From Myxococcales bacterium (GTDB lineage Bacteria > Myxococcota > UBA796 > SXON01), in the NCBI GenBank assembly GCA_009692585.1, contig SHYX01000010.1, positions 47,253-111,252 of the forward strand: 64,000 nucleotides of DNA, in the 5' to 3' direction. Both the position numbers and the translations under genes were made by a program. Below the pieces are notes generated by a model. It was not told the DNA's origin. It saw only the letters and a program-made list of their open reading frames with translations, and ran no database searches. Position 1 is the first letter of the stretch; the number at the start of each line of letters is the position of its first letter. This document shows, in pieces, positions 33,185 to 50,874 of this stretch.

Positions 33185-33895
33185 CTACGCTCCGCGGTAG
33201 GTGAAGATCGTTGAGCCCACGCGCACCTCGTCGCCGTCGGAAAGGACGTGTCGCACCACGGAGCGTCCGTTCACGTACATCGGGATCAAGAACGAACCGC
33301 GCACGGCGACGGTGCGGGGGCCCTCGGGCTGCAGTTCTCCGGCGTTCAGGAAGGGGAGCACGCCCGACACCCGCAGATGTTGCCCGAAGCTCAACCCGCT
33401 GCCGACCTCGTGCCGCGCCCCGTCCTTTCCCTCCAAGGCCGGCGAGCCGTGCGCGCCGGGGACCGGGGCGATCGCCGCTGAGACCACGCTGGCCGGCCCG
33501 ACCCGTGCGCCCTTCTGGATGGTGCCCAGTTCTCCGATGGGCACCCCGGGGCTGGTGACGTATTCACCGCCCCCCATGCGGGGGTCGGTGTAGTCAGGAA
33601 AATCAGCGTCGTCGGTGAGGAACGTCAGGGTGAAGCCGCCGATGCTCACCACATCGCCGTGCTTGAGCTCGTGCCGTTCGGCCGCCGAGCCGTTGATCGT
33701 CGTACCATTGGCGCTCCCGCTGTCGCTGATCACCCAGGTGTCCCCCTCCCGCGCGACGAGCGCGTGCTTCCGACTGACGCCCGTCTCCGGCAAGACGAGG
33801 TCGGCCGTGTCCACGCGGCCGATGATCACCGCGTCGGTCTGAAGTCGGTAACTGCGGGTGGGGCGCCCTTCTCCCGCGATGTCGAACCGAGCCAT
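33185..33895 (-). CDS. FHA-domain protein
   Basis: The product is 236 aa. The N-terminal FHA domain (about 18-95) has all recognition residues: IGRVDTADLVL, VSRKHALV, SGSANGTTING. The C-terminal about 60 residues (FLIPMYVNGRSVVRH, SDGDEVRVGSTIFTY) resemble the last strands of a second, degenerate FHA domain. FHA domains bind phosphothreonine, so a Ser/Thr kinase partner is expected; one is encoded at 15.1-18.3 kb, but no direct link is shown. The gene is coupled to the following methyltransferase gene. Confidence 0.88.
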   Translation of the reverse strand: MARFDIAGEGRPTRSYRLQTDAVIIGRVDTADLVLPETGVSRKHALVAREGDTWVISDSGSANGTTINGSAAERHELKHGDVVSIGGFTLTFLTDDADFPDYTDPRMGGGEYVTSPGVPIGELGTIQKGARVGPASVVSAAIAPVPGAHGSPALEGKDGARHEVGSGLSFGQHLRVSGVLPFLNAGELQPEGPRTVAVRGSFLIPMYVNGRSVVRHVLSDGDEVRVGSTIFTYRGA

Positions 33896-33948
33896 GGCGA
33901 CTCCTCTTGTGCGGCGTATCCCTGCACGCGCACCGCGGCGACGCGCGG

Positions 33949-34623
33949 TCAGCTCCCGGCTGGGACGGGGTGCCCGAAGAGTACCCGGCGCGCCTCGGCG
34001 TCGAGGGGCGTGCGTAGGTCACGGGCCACGCTGCGCCCGCGGATCACCGCCGGCCGCGCCGCCACCGCAGCGAACCACCTTGACACATTTGGTGTGTCGA
34101 TCAGGACCTGGCCTTGGGTCTTCCAGGGGGCGATCCATGGAAAAATGGCCATATCTGCAATGGAATACTCTCCGGCGACAAATTCGCGGTCGGCGAGGCG
34201 GGCGTCCAGCACTCGATACAGTCTTGATACTTCCCTGGTGTATCGCTCAACCGCGTAGGGCTGGGGCTCGGGTGCGTATTCTCGGAAATGATGCGCCTGG
34301 CCGCACATCGGGCCGATGCCCGCCATCTGCCAACTGAGCCACTGCAACACCTCGTAGCGGGGTCGCCCCTCGTCGGGCAGAAACCTGCCGGTACGCTCGG
34401 CCAGGTATTGGAGGATGGCGCCCGACTCGAAGACCGACGTGCCCGTTTCGTCGTCGAGGATGGCGGGCACCCGATTGTTCGGGGACATGGACAAAAACGC
34501 CGGGGAGTACTGTTCGCCGCGCCCGATGTTTACCGGGTGCACGCGGTAGGGGAGTCCCATCTCCTCCAGGGCGATGCTGATTTTGAGGGCGTTGGGGGTG
34601 GGCCAGAAGTAGAGATGGATCAC
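33949..34623 (-). CDS. Glutathione S-transferase family protein (YfcG-like)
   Basis: The product is 224 aa. The thioredoxin-like N-terminal domain (1-80) starts IHLYFWPTPNALKISIALEE, continues with MSPNNRVPAI (cis-Pro segment) and ends FESGAILQYLAER. The helical C-terminal domain has the SIADMAIFPW N-capping box typical of GSTs. The YfcG/Ure2p subgroup reduces disulfides with glutathione rather than conjugating it. Its ATG at 34623 overlaps the stop of the small upstream gene (ATGA). Confidence 0.88.
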   Translation of the reverse strand: MIHLYFWPTPNALKISIALEEMGLPYRVHPVNIGRGEQYSPAFLSMSPNNRVPAILDDETGTSVFESGAILQYLAERTGRFLPDEGRPRYEVLQWLSWQMAGIGPMCGQAHHFREYAPEPQPYAVERYTREVSRLYRVLDARLADREFVAGEYSIADMAIFPWIAPWKTQGQVLIDTPNVSRWFAAVAARPAVIRGRSVARDLRTPLDAEARRVLFGHPVPAGS

Positions 34624-34856
34624 GGGGCGTCCCCGATCGCCGACCGTAGGGCGGCGCAGCGTTTGACCAGGGTGGCCGCGCCGGTGTGGAGCTCCGCGAA
34701 CCGCACGGCGCGGCCTTCCGCGGCGATAGCATCGCCCAGCTCGGCAAGCAGCCGTGCCGTCCGTGCCACCTCGGCCGCTGCCGCGTCACCGCGCGCCAGC
34801 CACCCGTCATCGGTGGGGGCGTCGGCGCGGGAAAGGGTGATGAGCAGCAGGAGCAC
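34620..34856 (-). CDS. Small secreted helical protein
   Basis: The product is 78 aa from a GTG at 34856. The signal peptide (MLLLLITLSRADA) is short and is followed by a helical, Ala/Arg-rich region with a single Cys (LVKRCAALRS). The 4-base overlap with the GST start argues that it is translated. No function can be given. It may be too small for automated callers. Confidence 0.5.
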   Translation of the reverse strand: MLLLLITLSRADAPTDDGWLARGDAAAAEVARTARLLAELGDAIAAEGRAVRFAELHTGAATLVKRCAALRSAIGDAP

Positions 34857-34894
34857 GCGTCTCGGGGGAGGCGACGGGCAGGTTAACGGCTGCG

Positions 34895-35383
34895 GTGCTT
34901 CGTTCGGGCCTTCGTCTGCGAGCCGTCGGTCACGCCGACGACGTCGTCGGCCATATCTCCGCTATCTACCAGGAGCACGGCCTGATCTACGATCCGGAGT
35001 TCGAAGATGATCTGCTTGACGTGCGGGCCAGCTACTCGGACGGGGCCTTCTGGGTGGTCGAGGATGAGGCGGGGCTGGTTGCGACGGGCGCGGTCGTCCC
35101 CAATGGCGGCGCCCGGCTGATCAAGCGGATGTACGTCGCGGTGCGCGCCCGGCGACTGGGACTGGCGCGGGTGTTGCTGCACCAATGCATCGGGTGGGGC
35201 GACTTCGCGTGGAGCGAACTCTGGAGCGACGTTCGTTTTCCGGCCGCGCATCAGATGTACCAGCGGGAGGGCTTCGTGGCCGGGCCGGTGCGGGTGCTGA
35301 CCGACCCCGATGCCAGCGTCGAACGGTACTTCAGGCGCGACGAACGGAGCCCCGCTCCCTGCCGCCGACCGGCCGCTCCCTGA
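34895..35383 (+). CDS. GNAT-family N-acetyltransferase
   Basis: The product is 162 aa from the GTG at 34895. The fold runs from LRAVGHADDVVGHISAIYQE, through FWVVEDEAGLVATGAVV and KRMYVAVRARRLGLARVLL (acetyl-CoA-binding Q/RxxGxG/A loop, here RRLGLA), to MYQREGFVAGP, the usual closing segment. The target amine is unknown. It is divergent from the GST operon with 38 bases between the genes. Confidence 0.85.
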   Translation: MLRSGLRLRAVGHADDVVGHISAIYQEHGLIYDPEFEDDLLDVRASYSDGAFWVVEDEAGLVATGAVVPNGGARLIKRMYVAVRARRLGLARVLLHQCIGWGDFAWSELWSDVRFPAAHQMYQREGFVAGPVRVLTDPDASVERYFRRDERSPAPCRRPAAP

Positions 35384-35398
35384 CCGCGCGGGCAGGTG

Positions 35399-36274
35399 CT
35401 ACGGCTCCTCTTCGTCGTCGAAGCGCGCTTCGGGCAGCGTCGGGTCACAGAAGACGATGAACCACTTCCCTTCGCTGAACTTGGACTCCTGGTTGAGCCA
35501 TTCCGACCAGCGCGGCAACTCGACGTCCTTCTGCTTCTCGTCGACACGAACCAGGCGCGGCTGGGCCTGACGGCTGCCGACGCACTGCTTGAACCGGGCC
35601 GACCGCTTTCCGTCGAGGGACGCCCCGACCTCATCGCGACAGGTCGCGATGCGCTTTCGATTGCCCTTTTCGCAGACCGAGAGGATGACCTCGGCCTTGA
35701 AGCCGGCCCACTGGGCATCCACCGTTTCGCCCTGCGCAACCCGGGTTTCTTCGCGGGCGCTGCGGGTCTCTTCTTTGCTGACGCTCAGGTCGGCGCGGAG
35801 CCGGCCTTGCTCGGCCTCGGCCTCGACGAGCTGCGCCTGAAGTTCGGTCAGCTCGGCTTGCTTGGCTTCGAGCTCCTTCTTGAGGGCTGCGGACTGCCCC
35901 TTGGCCTTTTTGACCTTGAGCTCCAGCACCTTGACCTCGTCCTCCTTGGTGGAGACCCGCCCCTCGAGGTCGGACACGCGCGCGGACGCCGATTCCAGCT
36001 CCGAGCGGGCCGCCTCGTCCTTCTTGGCGCCGTCGGCCAAGAGCGTCGAGTACTTGGCCTCGGCCTCGTCGAGCCGGCGGATCAGGTCGGCGCGTGACAG
36101 CGATCCTTCGGCACGGGCCAGGGTATCGGGGTCGCGGGCATATTCGACCGCCTGCGCACCCAAGACCCCGACGACCGCGCCGAGCACCAGCGCCACGCCG
36201 TGCGTGACGATCTGCATGAGGCAGCCGCCGGGGCGGCCTCCGGAAGGAACGTTGTCCAGGTCAACATCAGCCAT
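35399..36274 (-). CDS. Membrane-anchored coiled-coil protein
   Basis: The product is 291 aa. One transmembrane helix (about 20-42, IVTHGVALVLGAVVGVLGAQ) is followed by a long charged coiled coil (about 58-190), rich in EAEAK, KKELEAKQ and EEKE-type heptads. A globular C-terminal domain has three Cys (VCEKG, TCRDE, QCVGS) and a very acidic end (DDEEEP). There is no signal peptide before the helix, so the coiled coil may lie on either side. A structural or tethering role is likely. No family is recognised. Confidence 0.7.
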   Translation of the reverse strand: MADVDLDNVPSGGRPGGCLMQIVTHGVALVLGAVVGVLGAQAVEYARDPDTLARAEGSLSRADLIRRLDEAEAKYSTLLADGAKKDEAARSELESASARVSDLEGRVSTKEDEVKVLELKVKKAKGQSAALKKELEAKQAELTELQAQLVEAEAEQGRLRADLSVSKEETRSAREETRVAQGETVDAQWAGFKAEVILSVCEKGNRKRIATCRDEVGASLDGKRSARFKQCVGSRQAQPRLVRVDEKQKDVELPRWSEWLNQESKFSEGKWFIVFCDPTLPEARFDDEEEP

Positions 36275-36447
36275 GCGGTCTCCGCGGGGGAGCGGGCGAA
36301 TAACCAGGAGCAGCGACGCGCGCTCGCGAGGGGAGCGCGGTCCGTGATCGCACGACCGCGATTGGATCGCCGCTGGGGGGCGATCCGGGCGTTGGTGTCG
36401 CTGATGACAGCCGGGCTTCCGATCGACAGTCCAATGATTTCATATAG

Positions 36448-36478
36448 TTGACTAGTAAGGCACGGGAGTTGCTATTGT
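36448..36478 (+). promoter_or_regulatory. Probable sigma70-type promoter with extended -10
   Basis: TTGACT (36448-36453) is followed after 19 bases by TATTGT (36473-36478) preceded by TGC, an extended -10. It lies in an unusually AT-rich patch (CATATAGTTGACTAGTAA). The next start codon is 25 bases downstream at 36504, which fits a short leader. Confidence 0.45.
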
Positions 36479-36503
36479 CCCTGGGGCAACCCCGGACTTC
36501 CAA

Positions 36504-37211
36504 ATGCGCCAGAGTGTTCTCGCCCTTTCTTCGATTCTCTTCCTCGTCGGCTGCCCCGAGGAGACGGTCATCACCCTGCCCCCGGAGGAGGCCAAGCCGA
36601 TCAAGCTGGACAGCGGAGAGTACAGCGTGCTCGTCGTCGACGTCGCCGTCGTGGAGTGCGACGGCATCGCCGGCCAGGACCTCTTCGGCCTGCAACTGCC
36701 GCTGATCCTCCGCCAGGGCAAGCGGGGCCAGGCCACCGGTGACTTCGCCGGGCTGCCGGTGGAAGGCTCCCACTCGGGCGGGACCCTCTTCCTGGAGGCG
36801 AGCGAGGCGCCCACTGTCTATGGGAAGATCAACGAAGGGGGCTCCGAGGGCGGAGGCGAGGACGGCGAGGAAGCCGGGGCCGCCGAGTCGACGCGCAGCG
36901 ACGAAGGCTGCGACGAGCCGGCGGAGGGCGAGCAGGGTGGTGGCTCGACCGAGGATTGTGACGAAGGCGACGACGCTCGCCCCGAGCCCACGCCGGTGGA
37001 CTTCGAGCTGTCCATCGCGTTGGCGGCCAGCCGCGCCGACCACGCCGAAGGCACGGTCAGCTACCGCTTCGACAGCTGCCAGCTGGAGTTGCAGGTGGTC
37101 GCCCAGCGGATCGAGCGCGGCGATGAGCTGGTGCCGGTCTACGGGGAGGAGAAGGAGGAGCCGCCCGTCCCCGAAGAGGAGTGTGGTTCCGAGGAGGACG
37201 ACTGCGGCTAA
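36504..37211 (+). CDS. Acidic lipoprotein with low-complexity middle
   Basis: The product is 235 aa. The lipobox ILFLVGCPEE puts Cys at 17. Two beta-rich halves (SGEYSVLVVDVAVVECDG at about 40; VDFELSIALAASRADHAEG at about 160) flank a Gly/Glu/Asp-rich linker of about 45 residues. The C-terminus is also acidic with two Cys (EECGSEEDDCG). A promoter sits directly upstream and an intrinsic terminator downstream, so it is probably a single transcription unit. Function is unknown. Confidence 0.75.
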   Translation: MRQSVLALSSILFLVGCPEETVITLPPEEAKPIKLDSGEYSVLVVDVAVVECDGIAGQDLFGLQLPLILRQGKRGQATGDFAGLPVEGSHSGGTLFLEASEAPTVYGKINEGGSEGGGEDGEEAGAAESTRSDEGCDEPAEGEQGGGSTEDCDEGDDARPEPTPVDFELSIALAASRADHAEGTVSYRFDSCQLELQVVAQRIERGDELVPVYGEEKEEPPVPEEECGSEEDDCG

Positions 37212-37265
37212 CGCGGGAGCGCCGCAGGGGTCTGCTGGTCGCCACCAGCCTGTTCGTGAGCGGCC

Positions 37266-37318
37266 GGCGCCGGCCCCGGGGGGCGTGTCTCCCCCCGGGC
37301 CGGCGCCTCTTCATTTTA
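37266..37318 (+). terminator. Strong intrinsic terminator
   Basis: A stem of 17 pairs with one bulged base, GGCGCCGGCCCCGGGGGG (37266-37283) against CCCCCCGGGCCGGCGCC (37291-37307), closes a 7-base loop CGTGTCT. A T-rich tail (TCTTCATTTT) follows. It lies 55 bases after the acidic lipoprotein gene and before the YdcZ-like gene. Confidence 0.85.
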
Positions 37319-37334
37319 CGGCATACGGCCGAGA

Positions 37335-37757
37335 ATGCTCCACGCCTTGCTGTTCGGTCTGTGTCTGCCCTTCGTGGTTCGGATGAATGAGTCCCTCTCC
37401 CGCGTGATCGGTCATCTGCCCGGCGCCTGGGCGGTCCACGCCACCGGCGCAGTCTTTGGCGCCGCGCTGTTGCTCCCGTTCGCCGGCCGTCAATGGGTCG
37501 GGAACGTCACCGTCGCGCCCTGGTGGTCCTGGTTGGGGGGCGTGATCGGGTGTGCAATGGTGGTGCTGGCGACGCGTGGGGTCTCCGCGCTGGGTATCGC
37601 TTCGTTCACCGCGCTCACGGTCGCCATCCAGTTGGTGGTCAGCGCCAGCATCGATCATTTCGGATGGGTTGGCGCGGAGCTGCATCCGCTCACGCTGACA
37701 CGAACGCTGGGCATTGTCCTGCTGGGCGTGGGCGCCACCCTGGTGGTGCGCGGATGA
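37335..37757 (+). CDS. YdcZ/DUF606-type small DMT-superfamily membrane protein
   Basis: The product is 140 aa, almost entirely hydrophobic, with four to five helices: MLHALLFGLCLPFVVRMNESLS, WAVHATGAVFGAALLLPFAG, WSWLGGVIGCAMVVLATRGV and LGIVLLGVGATLVV. The N-terminal N-x-x-L-S and F-x-x-L-x-V-A-x-Q runs fit the DUF606 half-transporter family. Substrate is unknown. It overlaps the next gene by four bases (ATGA), so it may be made together with a secreted sugar oxidase. Confidence 0.8.
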   Translation: MLHALLFGLCLPFVVRMNESLSRVIGHLPGAWAVHATGAVFGAALLLPFAGRQWVGNVTVAPWWSWLGGVIGCAMVVLATRGVSALGIASFTALTVAIQLVVSASIDHFGWVGAELHPLTLTRTLGIVLLGVGATLVVRG

Positions 37758-38860
37758 CGGGCGCCGTCGCGCTCCTCCAGGTGCTCGGGTGCTCCTCCTC
37801 GGCCGGCGGCGCGCCGCGCTCGCTGCCGTTCGCGCTGGTCGAGGTCGGCCGGGTGGTGGAGCCGACCGCGCTCGCGACCACGCCCGGCGGGGCCGAGGCG
37901 CTCTGGGCCGCGGAGCAGGCCGGGAGGATCGTGCGCGTCGAGGTCGGCGGGGCCGTCCCGGTGTTGGACGTTCGCGAGCGCGTGCGCAGCGGTGGCGAGG
38001 CTGGCCTTCTGGGGATGGCCTTCGCACCGACCTGGCCTGCCGATCCGCGGGTTTTCGTCAACTACACCTTCAAGAGCGCCACCGGACTCAACACCCGGAT
38101 CGCCAGCTTCACGTCGACGGACGGCGGCGCCACCTTGGCTCCGGGCACGGAAAAGAGCCTCCTGGAGTTCGCCCAGCCCTGGTCCAATCACAACAGTGGC
38201 CCCCTGCAGTTTGGCCCCGACGGGATGCTGTACGTCGCGATCGGTGACGGAGGCAGCGGCGGTGACCCGCATCAAACCGGTCAGGACCGCGGCGATCTAT
38301 TGGGCAGCATCCTCCGCATCGACGTGACGGGCGCCTCCTTCTACACCATTCCTCCCGACAATCCTTTTGCCGATCAGCCGGGTGTGCGGCCGGAGATCTG
38401 GGCCTATGGGCTCCGCAACCCATGGGGAATGCACTTTGACGGGCCCACCTTGTGGTGGGCCGACGTGGGCCAGCACCAGCGGGAAGAGATCGACCGGGGC
38501 GTCGCCGGTGGCAACTACGGATGGAATCGCAAGGAAGGGACCCGCTGCTACGAACGCACCACCTGCCCGGGCGCGTTCGTCGAGCCGGTGGCCGAGTACG
38601 GTCACGACGACGGCGCCTCCGTCACCGGGGGGCTGGTCTACCGCGGGCCGAGCATCCCGGCGATCGACGGCAAATATGTGTTTGCCGATTTTGCCACCGG
38701 CCGCTTCTTTGCCGTGCCCGCCGCAGGCGGGTCGTTGGAGCGATTGGGAGACTCGGGCACCAATCCAAGCACCTTCGGACGCGGACGCGACGGGACGCTC
38801 TACGTCGGCGACTACCGGGGTGGCGTCTATCGGATCAGCCGCCCAGCACCTTCGCCATGA
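37754..38860 (+). CDS. PQQ-dependent sugar dehydrogenase-type lipoprotein (soluble glucose dehydrogenase fold)
   Basis: The product is 368 aa. The lipobox is LLQVLGCSSS (Cys near 13). The GSDH beta-propeller follows, with GEAGLLGMAFAP, SNHNSGPLQFGPDGMLYVAIGDGG and EIWAYGLRNPWGMHF, then the ADVGQHQREEID and GGNYGWNRKEG signature near residue 255. The NPWG and GWN/GxG runs include residues that hold PQQ in soluble glucose dehydrogenase. No PQQ biosynthesis genes are visible here. Activity on sugars in the periplasm is inferred from the family. Its 3' end overlaps the convergent GNAT gene by 26 bases. Confidence 0.9.
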   Translation: MTGAVALLQVLGCSSSAGGAPRSLPFALVEVGRVVEPTALATTPGGAEALWAAEQAGRIVRVEVGGAVPVLDVRERVRSGGEAGLLGMAFAPTWPADPRVFVNYTFKSATGLNTRIASFTSTDGGATLAPGTEKSLLEFAQPWSNHNSGPLQFGPDGMLYVAIGDGGSGGDPHQTGQDRGDLLGSILRIDVTGASFYTIPPDNPFADQPGVRPEIWAYGLRNPWGMHFDGPTLWWADVGQHQREEIDRGVAGGNYGWNRKEGTRCYERTTCPGAFVEPVAEYGHDDGASVTGGLVYRGPSIPAIDGKYVFADFATGRFFAVPAAGGSLERLGDSGTNPSTFGRGRDGTLYVGDYRGGVYRISRPAPSP

Positions 38861-39416
38861 ACAGCCGCCGATCGGTGCGGAAGCTCCCGTCGTTGCGGCG
38901 GCTGGCGACTTCGGTGTACACGCCAGTGTCTTCGAATCCGAGGCGCTTGTACATCTCGTAGGCGGCGTTGCGGGTGGCACTGGTGCGCATGATCACGTGG
39001 GTGAAGCGCGTGCGGTCGATCAGTTGGAGGCGCAGTTCGATGAGTTGTTTACCGAGCCCCGAATGACGCCACCGTTCCATGATGCCCAACTCGGCAAAAT
39101 AGAAGGTCTCGTCGATGGGCAGGAGCCCGCGGATGTCACGGACCACGTCGGCCTTGCTGGCGACCGGGAAGGCCATCGCAAAGCCGGCGACCACGCCGGA
39201 GTCAACCACGGCGAGCAGCGTGATCTGCTCGGCGATGCGGAGGGCGCGCGGGAGGACGGCCCCGGCCTCTTCACTCGAAAACCGCTCGTTGTAGGGAGGC
39301 TCGCTCCAGACTTCCTGATAGGCGCCTGCAAACGCCGCGCGCCATGGCTCGCCCGCTTCCGGGGTGGTGACCCGCAGGATCGTGAGGCCGTCCGGGCGCT
39401 GGGTGAGCGGTTCCAT
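38835..39416 (-). CDS. GNAT-family N-acetyltransferase
   Basis: The product is 193 aa. It has the acetyltransferase layout with ITLLAVVDSGVVAGFAMAFPV, AELGIMERWRHSGLGKQLIE (acetyl-CoA loop RHSGLG) and NAAYEMYKRLGFEDTGVY. The N-terminal EPPYNERFSSE is an extension typical of one GNAT subgroup. The substrate is unknown. It is the nearest gene downstream of the large synthase gene; the 80 bases between them contain no obvious terminator, so co-transcription is possible but not shown. Confidence 0.85.
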   Translation of the reverse strand: MEPLTQRPDGLTILRVTTPEAGEPWRAAFAGAYQEVWSEPPYNERFSSEEAGAVLPRALRIAEQITLLAVVDSGVVAGFAMAFPVASKADVVRDIRGLLPIDETFYFAELGIMERWRHSGLGKQLIELRLQLIDRTRFTHVIMRTSATRNAAYEMYKRLGFEDTGVYTEVASRRNDGSFRTDRRLFMAKVLGG

Positions 39417-39496
39417 GCCCGGTAGGTATCATGCAATGGGGGCAACGCCGCATGGGTGATCGGTGCGTCTGGGAGCCGGCGCGCGGGACGCGGTGA

Positions 39497-48862
<9,366 letters not shown>

Positions 48863-48951
48863 CAACGCAACCCGGGGGCCCCCGTCCTATCCGCCAACCG
48901 CGGCCAGTGCCCGTGACGTGCGCGTTACACAGCGGGCGAGGCGCCCCGAGG

Positions 48952-49650
48952 ATGCTGGTGGGACTGTCATTGATGCTGTTGTCGCTCGGGGCGCCCGACG
49001 CGGCGGCCGCCGAGAGCGCGTTCGCGCTCAGCCCGCGGGTGAACCAGCGCTACCAGGATGTCATCCTGACCACCTCCGGCAGTCGGTGGCGGGGCCGCGT
49101 GCTCGAGCGCGGGGAGGCGTATCGGATCCGGTTGGCCGACAACTCTGAGGTGGTCCTACGGAAGGATGACATCCTGTCGGTGACCAGAGAGCTGCACCCG
49201 GCTCTGCTCCACAACGAACAGTGGTGCGCTCGCTTCACGCCTGGGTTCGAAGTGGCATTCGTCATTGCCGACGTGGATGGAGGCACACGGCATGGATTCT
49301 TCGGTGAGTTCGCGGTGGCTCGGAATTTCGGCGGCGCCTTCGAGCCCGAGATCACCCTGGCGGTGAGTCCGGTCGGGCCCAAGGACGGGGCGGTCAATGC
49401 GCAGCTCGGGCTGGGTATCCGTTATTACTTTCAGGCGGACAGGAAGGCGAAGGCGTACACCAACACCCAACTGATCCTGTTCGGAACCCGCGGCGACCTC
49501 GGCTTGCGCACCGGTCCTGGTTTCATGTGGGACATCTCACCGGGCTTCGGGCTGGGCACCCACCAGGGCGTCACCCTGCTCATCCAGGATGCCCCCGAGG
49601 CCGTTGCCGTCGGCTACCACGCCGGATTGACCGCGCAGGGGCGATTCTGA
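48952..49650 (+). CDS. Secreted outer-membrane beta-barrel-like protein
   Basis: The product is 232 aa from the ATG at 48952 (an upstream TTG/ATG extension would lack a signal peptide). The signal peptide is MLVGLSLMLLSLGAPDAAAA. About 45 residues of an SH3-like or YrzK-like N-terminal segment (VILTTSGSRWRGRVLERGE) precede a barrel pattern of alternating strands with LGLGIRYYFQAD and YHAGLTAQGRF, ending in Phe. The substrate is unknown. It is divergent from the megasynthase gene, with about 90 bases for both promoters, and is followed after 13 bases by serA. Confidence 0.7.
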   Translation: MLVGLSLMLLSLGAPDAAAAESAFALSPRVNQRYQDVILTTSGSRWRGRVLERGEAYRIRLADNSEVVLRKDDILSVTRELHPALLHNEQWCARFTPGFEVAFVIADVDGGTRHGFFGEFAVARNFGGAFEPEITLAVSPVGPKDGAVNAQLGLGIRYYFQADRKAKAYTNTQLILFGTRGDLGLRTGPGFMWDISPGFGLGTHQGVTLLIQDAPEAVAVGYHAGLTAQGRF

Positions 49651-49663
49651 TAGGGAGCTCCCC

Positions 49664-50872
49664 ATGCGCATCCTCGTCGCCGACAAGCTCGCGCCCTTTG
49701 TGAAGGGGCACCTCCAGGACATCGGCGCCATCGTCACCATCGACACCACCGCGCGTGATGCGGCGCTCACCGCACGGATCGCCGAGCTCGATCCCGAAGT
49801 GCTCATCGTCCGCAGCACCAAGGTGACGGCGGCCGACATCGGCGCGGGTCGTTCGTTGTCGCTGGTCATCCGCGCGGGGGCCGGCGTCAATACCATCGAC
49901 CTCGTCGCGGCGTCGGCGAGGGGCGTCTACGTCACCAACTGCCCGGGCAAGAACGCGGTTGCCGTGGCCGAGCTGGCCATCGGCCACATGATCAACGCCG
50001 ACCGTCGCATCAGTGACAACGTCGCCGCGCTGCGTGCCGGGAAGTGGGACAAGAAGACCTTTGGGGTGGCGCGTGGCCTCCGCGGGCGCACGCTCGCCAT
50101 TCTCGGGGCCGGCCAGATCGGTCGCGAGGTGGCGGTCCGTGCCGCGGCCATGGGCATGAAGCTCGTCGCGTGGCAGCGCACCTTTTCTGATGCCGACGCC
50201 GTGGCCCTGGGCGTCGTCGACGCCCCGACGATGGAGGCGGCCGTGTCCGCCGCGGACGTGGTCAGCGTGCACCTGGCGCTGGTGAAGGAGACGCGCGGGC
50301 GCATCGGCGACAGCGTCTTTCAGGCGATGCGCCCAGGCGCGACCTTCATCAACACCGCCCGCGCCGAGGTGGTCGACAGCGACGCGCTGCTCCGCGCGGT
50401 GCGCGAGAAGAAGCTTCGCGTCGGCACCGACGTCTTCCCCGACGAGCCGACCGCCGCCCAGGCCGACTATGCCCACCCGCTGGTCGACGAACCCACCGTC
50501 TACGGGACCCACCACATCGGCGCCAGCACCGACGAAGCCGAGGAGGCGGTCGGCGAGGAGTGCGTGCGCATCGTGGCCGCCTACCGCGACGGCGCCCCCA
50601 TCCCGAATTGCGTGAACCTGGCGCGGCGGACCGCGGCCACCCACCTGTTGGTGGTCCGCCACGCCGACCGGGTGGGCGTGCTGGCCCACGTGCTCGGGGT
50701 GCTCCGCGAGGCGGGCGTCAACGTCCAGGACATGCAGAACATCATCTTCTCGGGGGGCGAGGCGGCGTGTGCCCGCATCGCCATCACCGCGCCGGTTTCG
50801 GCCGATGCGCTCTCCCGTATCCAGACCGATTCCAACATCTACGCCGCGTCCTGCGTCGCCATCTCGGAGTAG
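49664..50872 (+). CDS. serA: D-3-phosphoglycerate dehydrogenase
   Basis: The enzyme (402 aa) oxidises 3-phosphoglycerate to phosphohydroxypyruvate, the first serine step. The substrate domain has VIRAGAGVNTID. The NAD domain has LAILGAGQIGREVA, then NTARAEVVD with the catalytic Arg, and GTHHIGAST with the catalytic His. The C-terminal ACT-type domain (about 325-402, LLVVRHADRVGVLAHVLGVL) is the usual site of allosteric serine control. GGGAG lies just before the ATG. It is followed by serC after two bases, so both are one operon. Confidence 0.95.
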   Translation: MRILVADKLAPFVKGHLQDIGAIVTIDTTARDAALTARIAELDPEVLIVRSTKVTAADIGAGRSLSLVIRAGAGVNTIDLVAASARGVYVTNCPGKNAVAVAELAIGHMINADRRISDNVAALRAGKWDKKTFGVARGLRGRTLAILGAGQIGREVAVRAAAMGMKLVAWQRTFSDADAVALGVVDAPTMEAAVSAADVVSVHLALVKETRGRIGDSVFQAMRPGATFINTARAEVVDSDALLRAVREKKLRVGTDVFPDEPTAAQADYAHPLVDEPTVYGTHHIGASTDEAEEAVGEECVRIVAAYRDGAPIPNCVNLARRTAATHLLVVRHADRVGVLAHVLGVLREAGVNVQDMQNIIFSGGEAACARIAITAPVSADALSRIQTDSNIYAASCVAISE

Positions 50873-50874
50873 CC

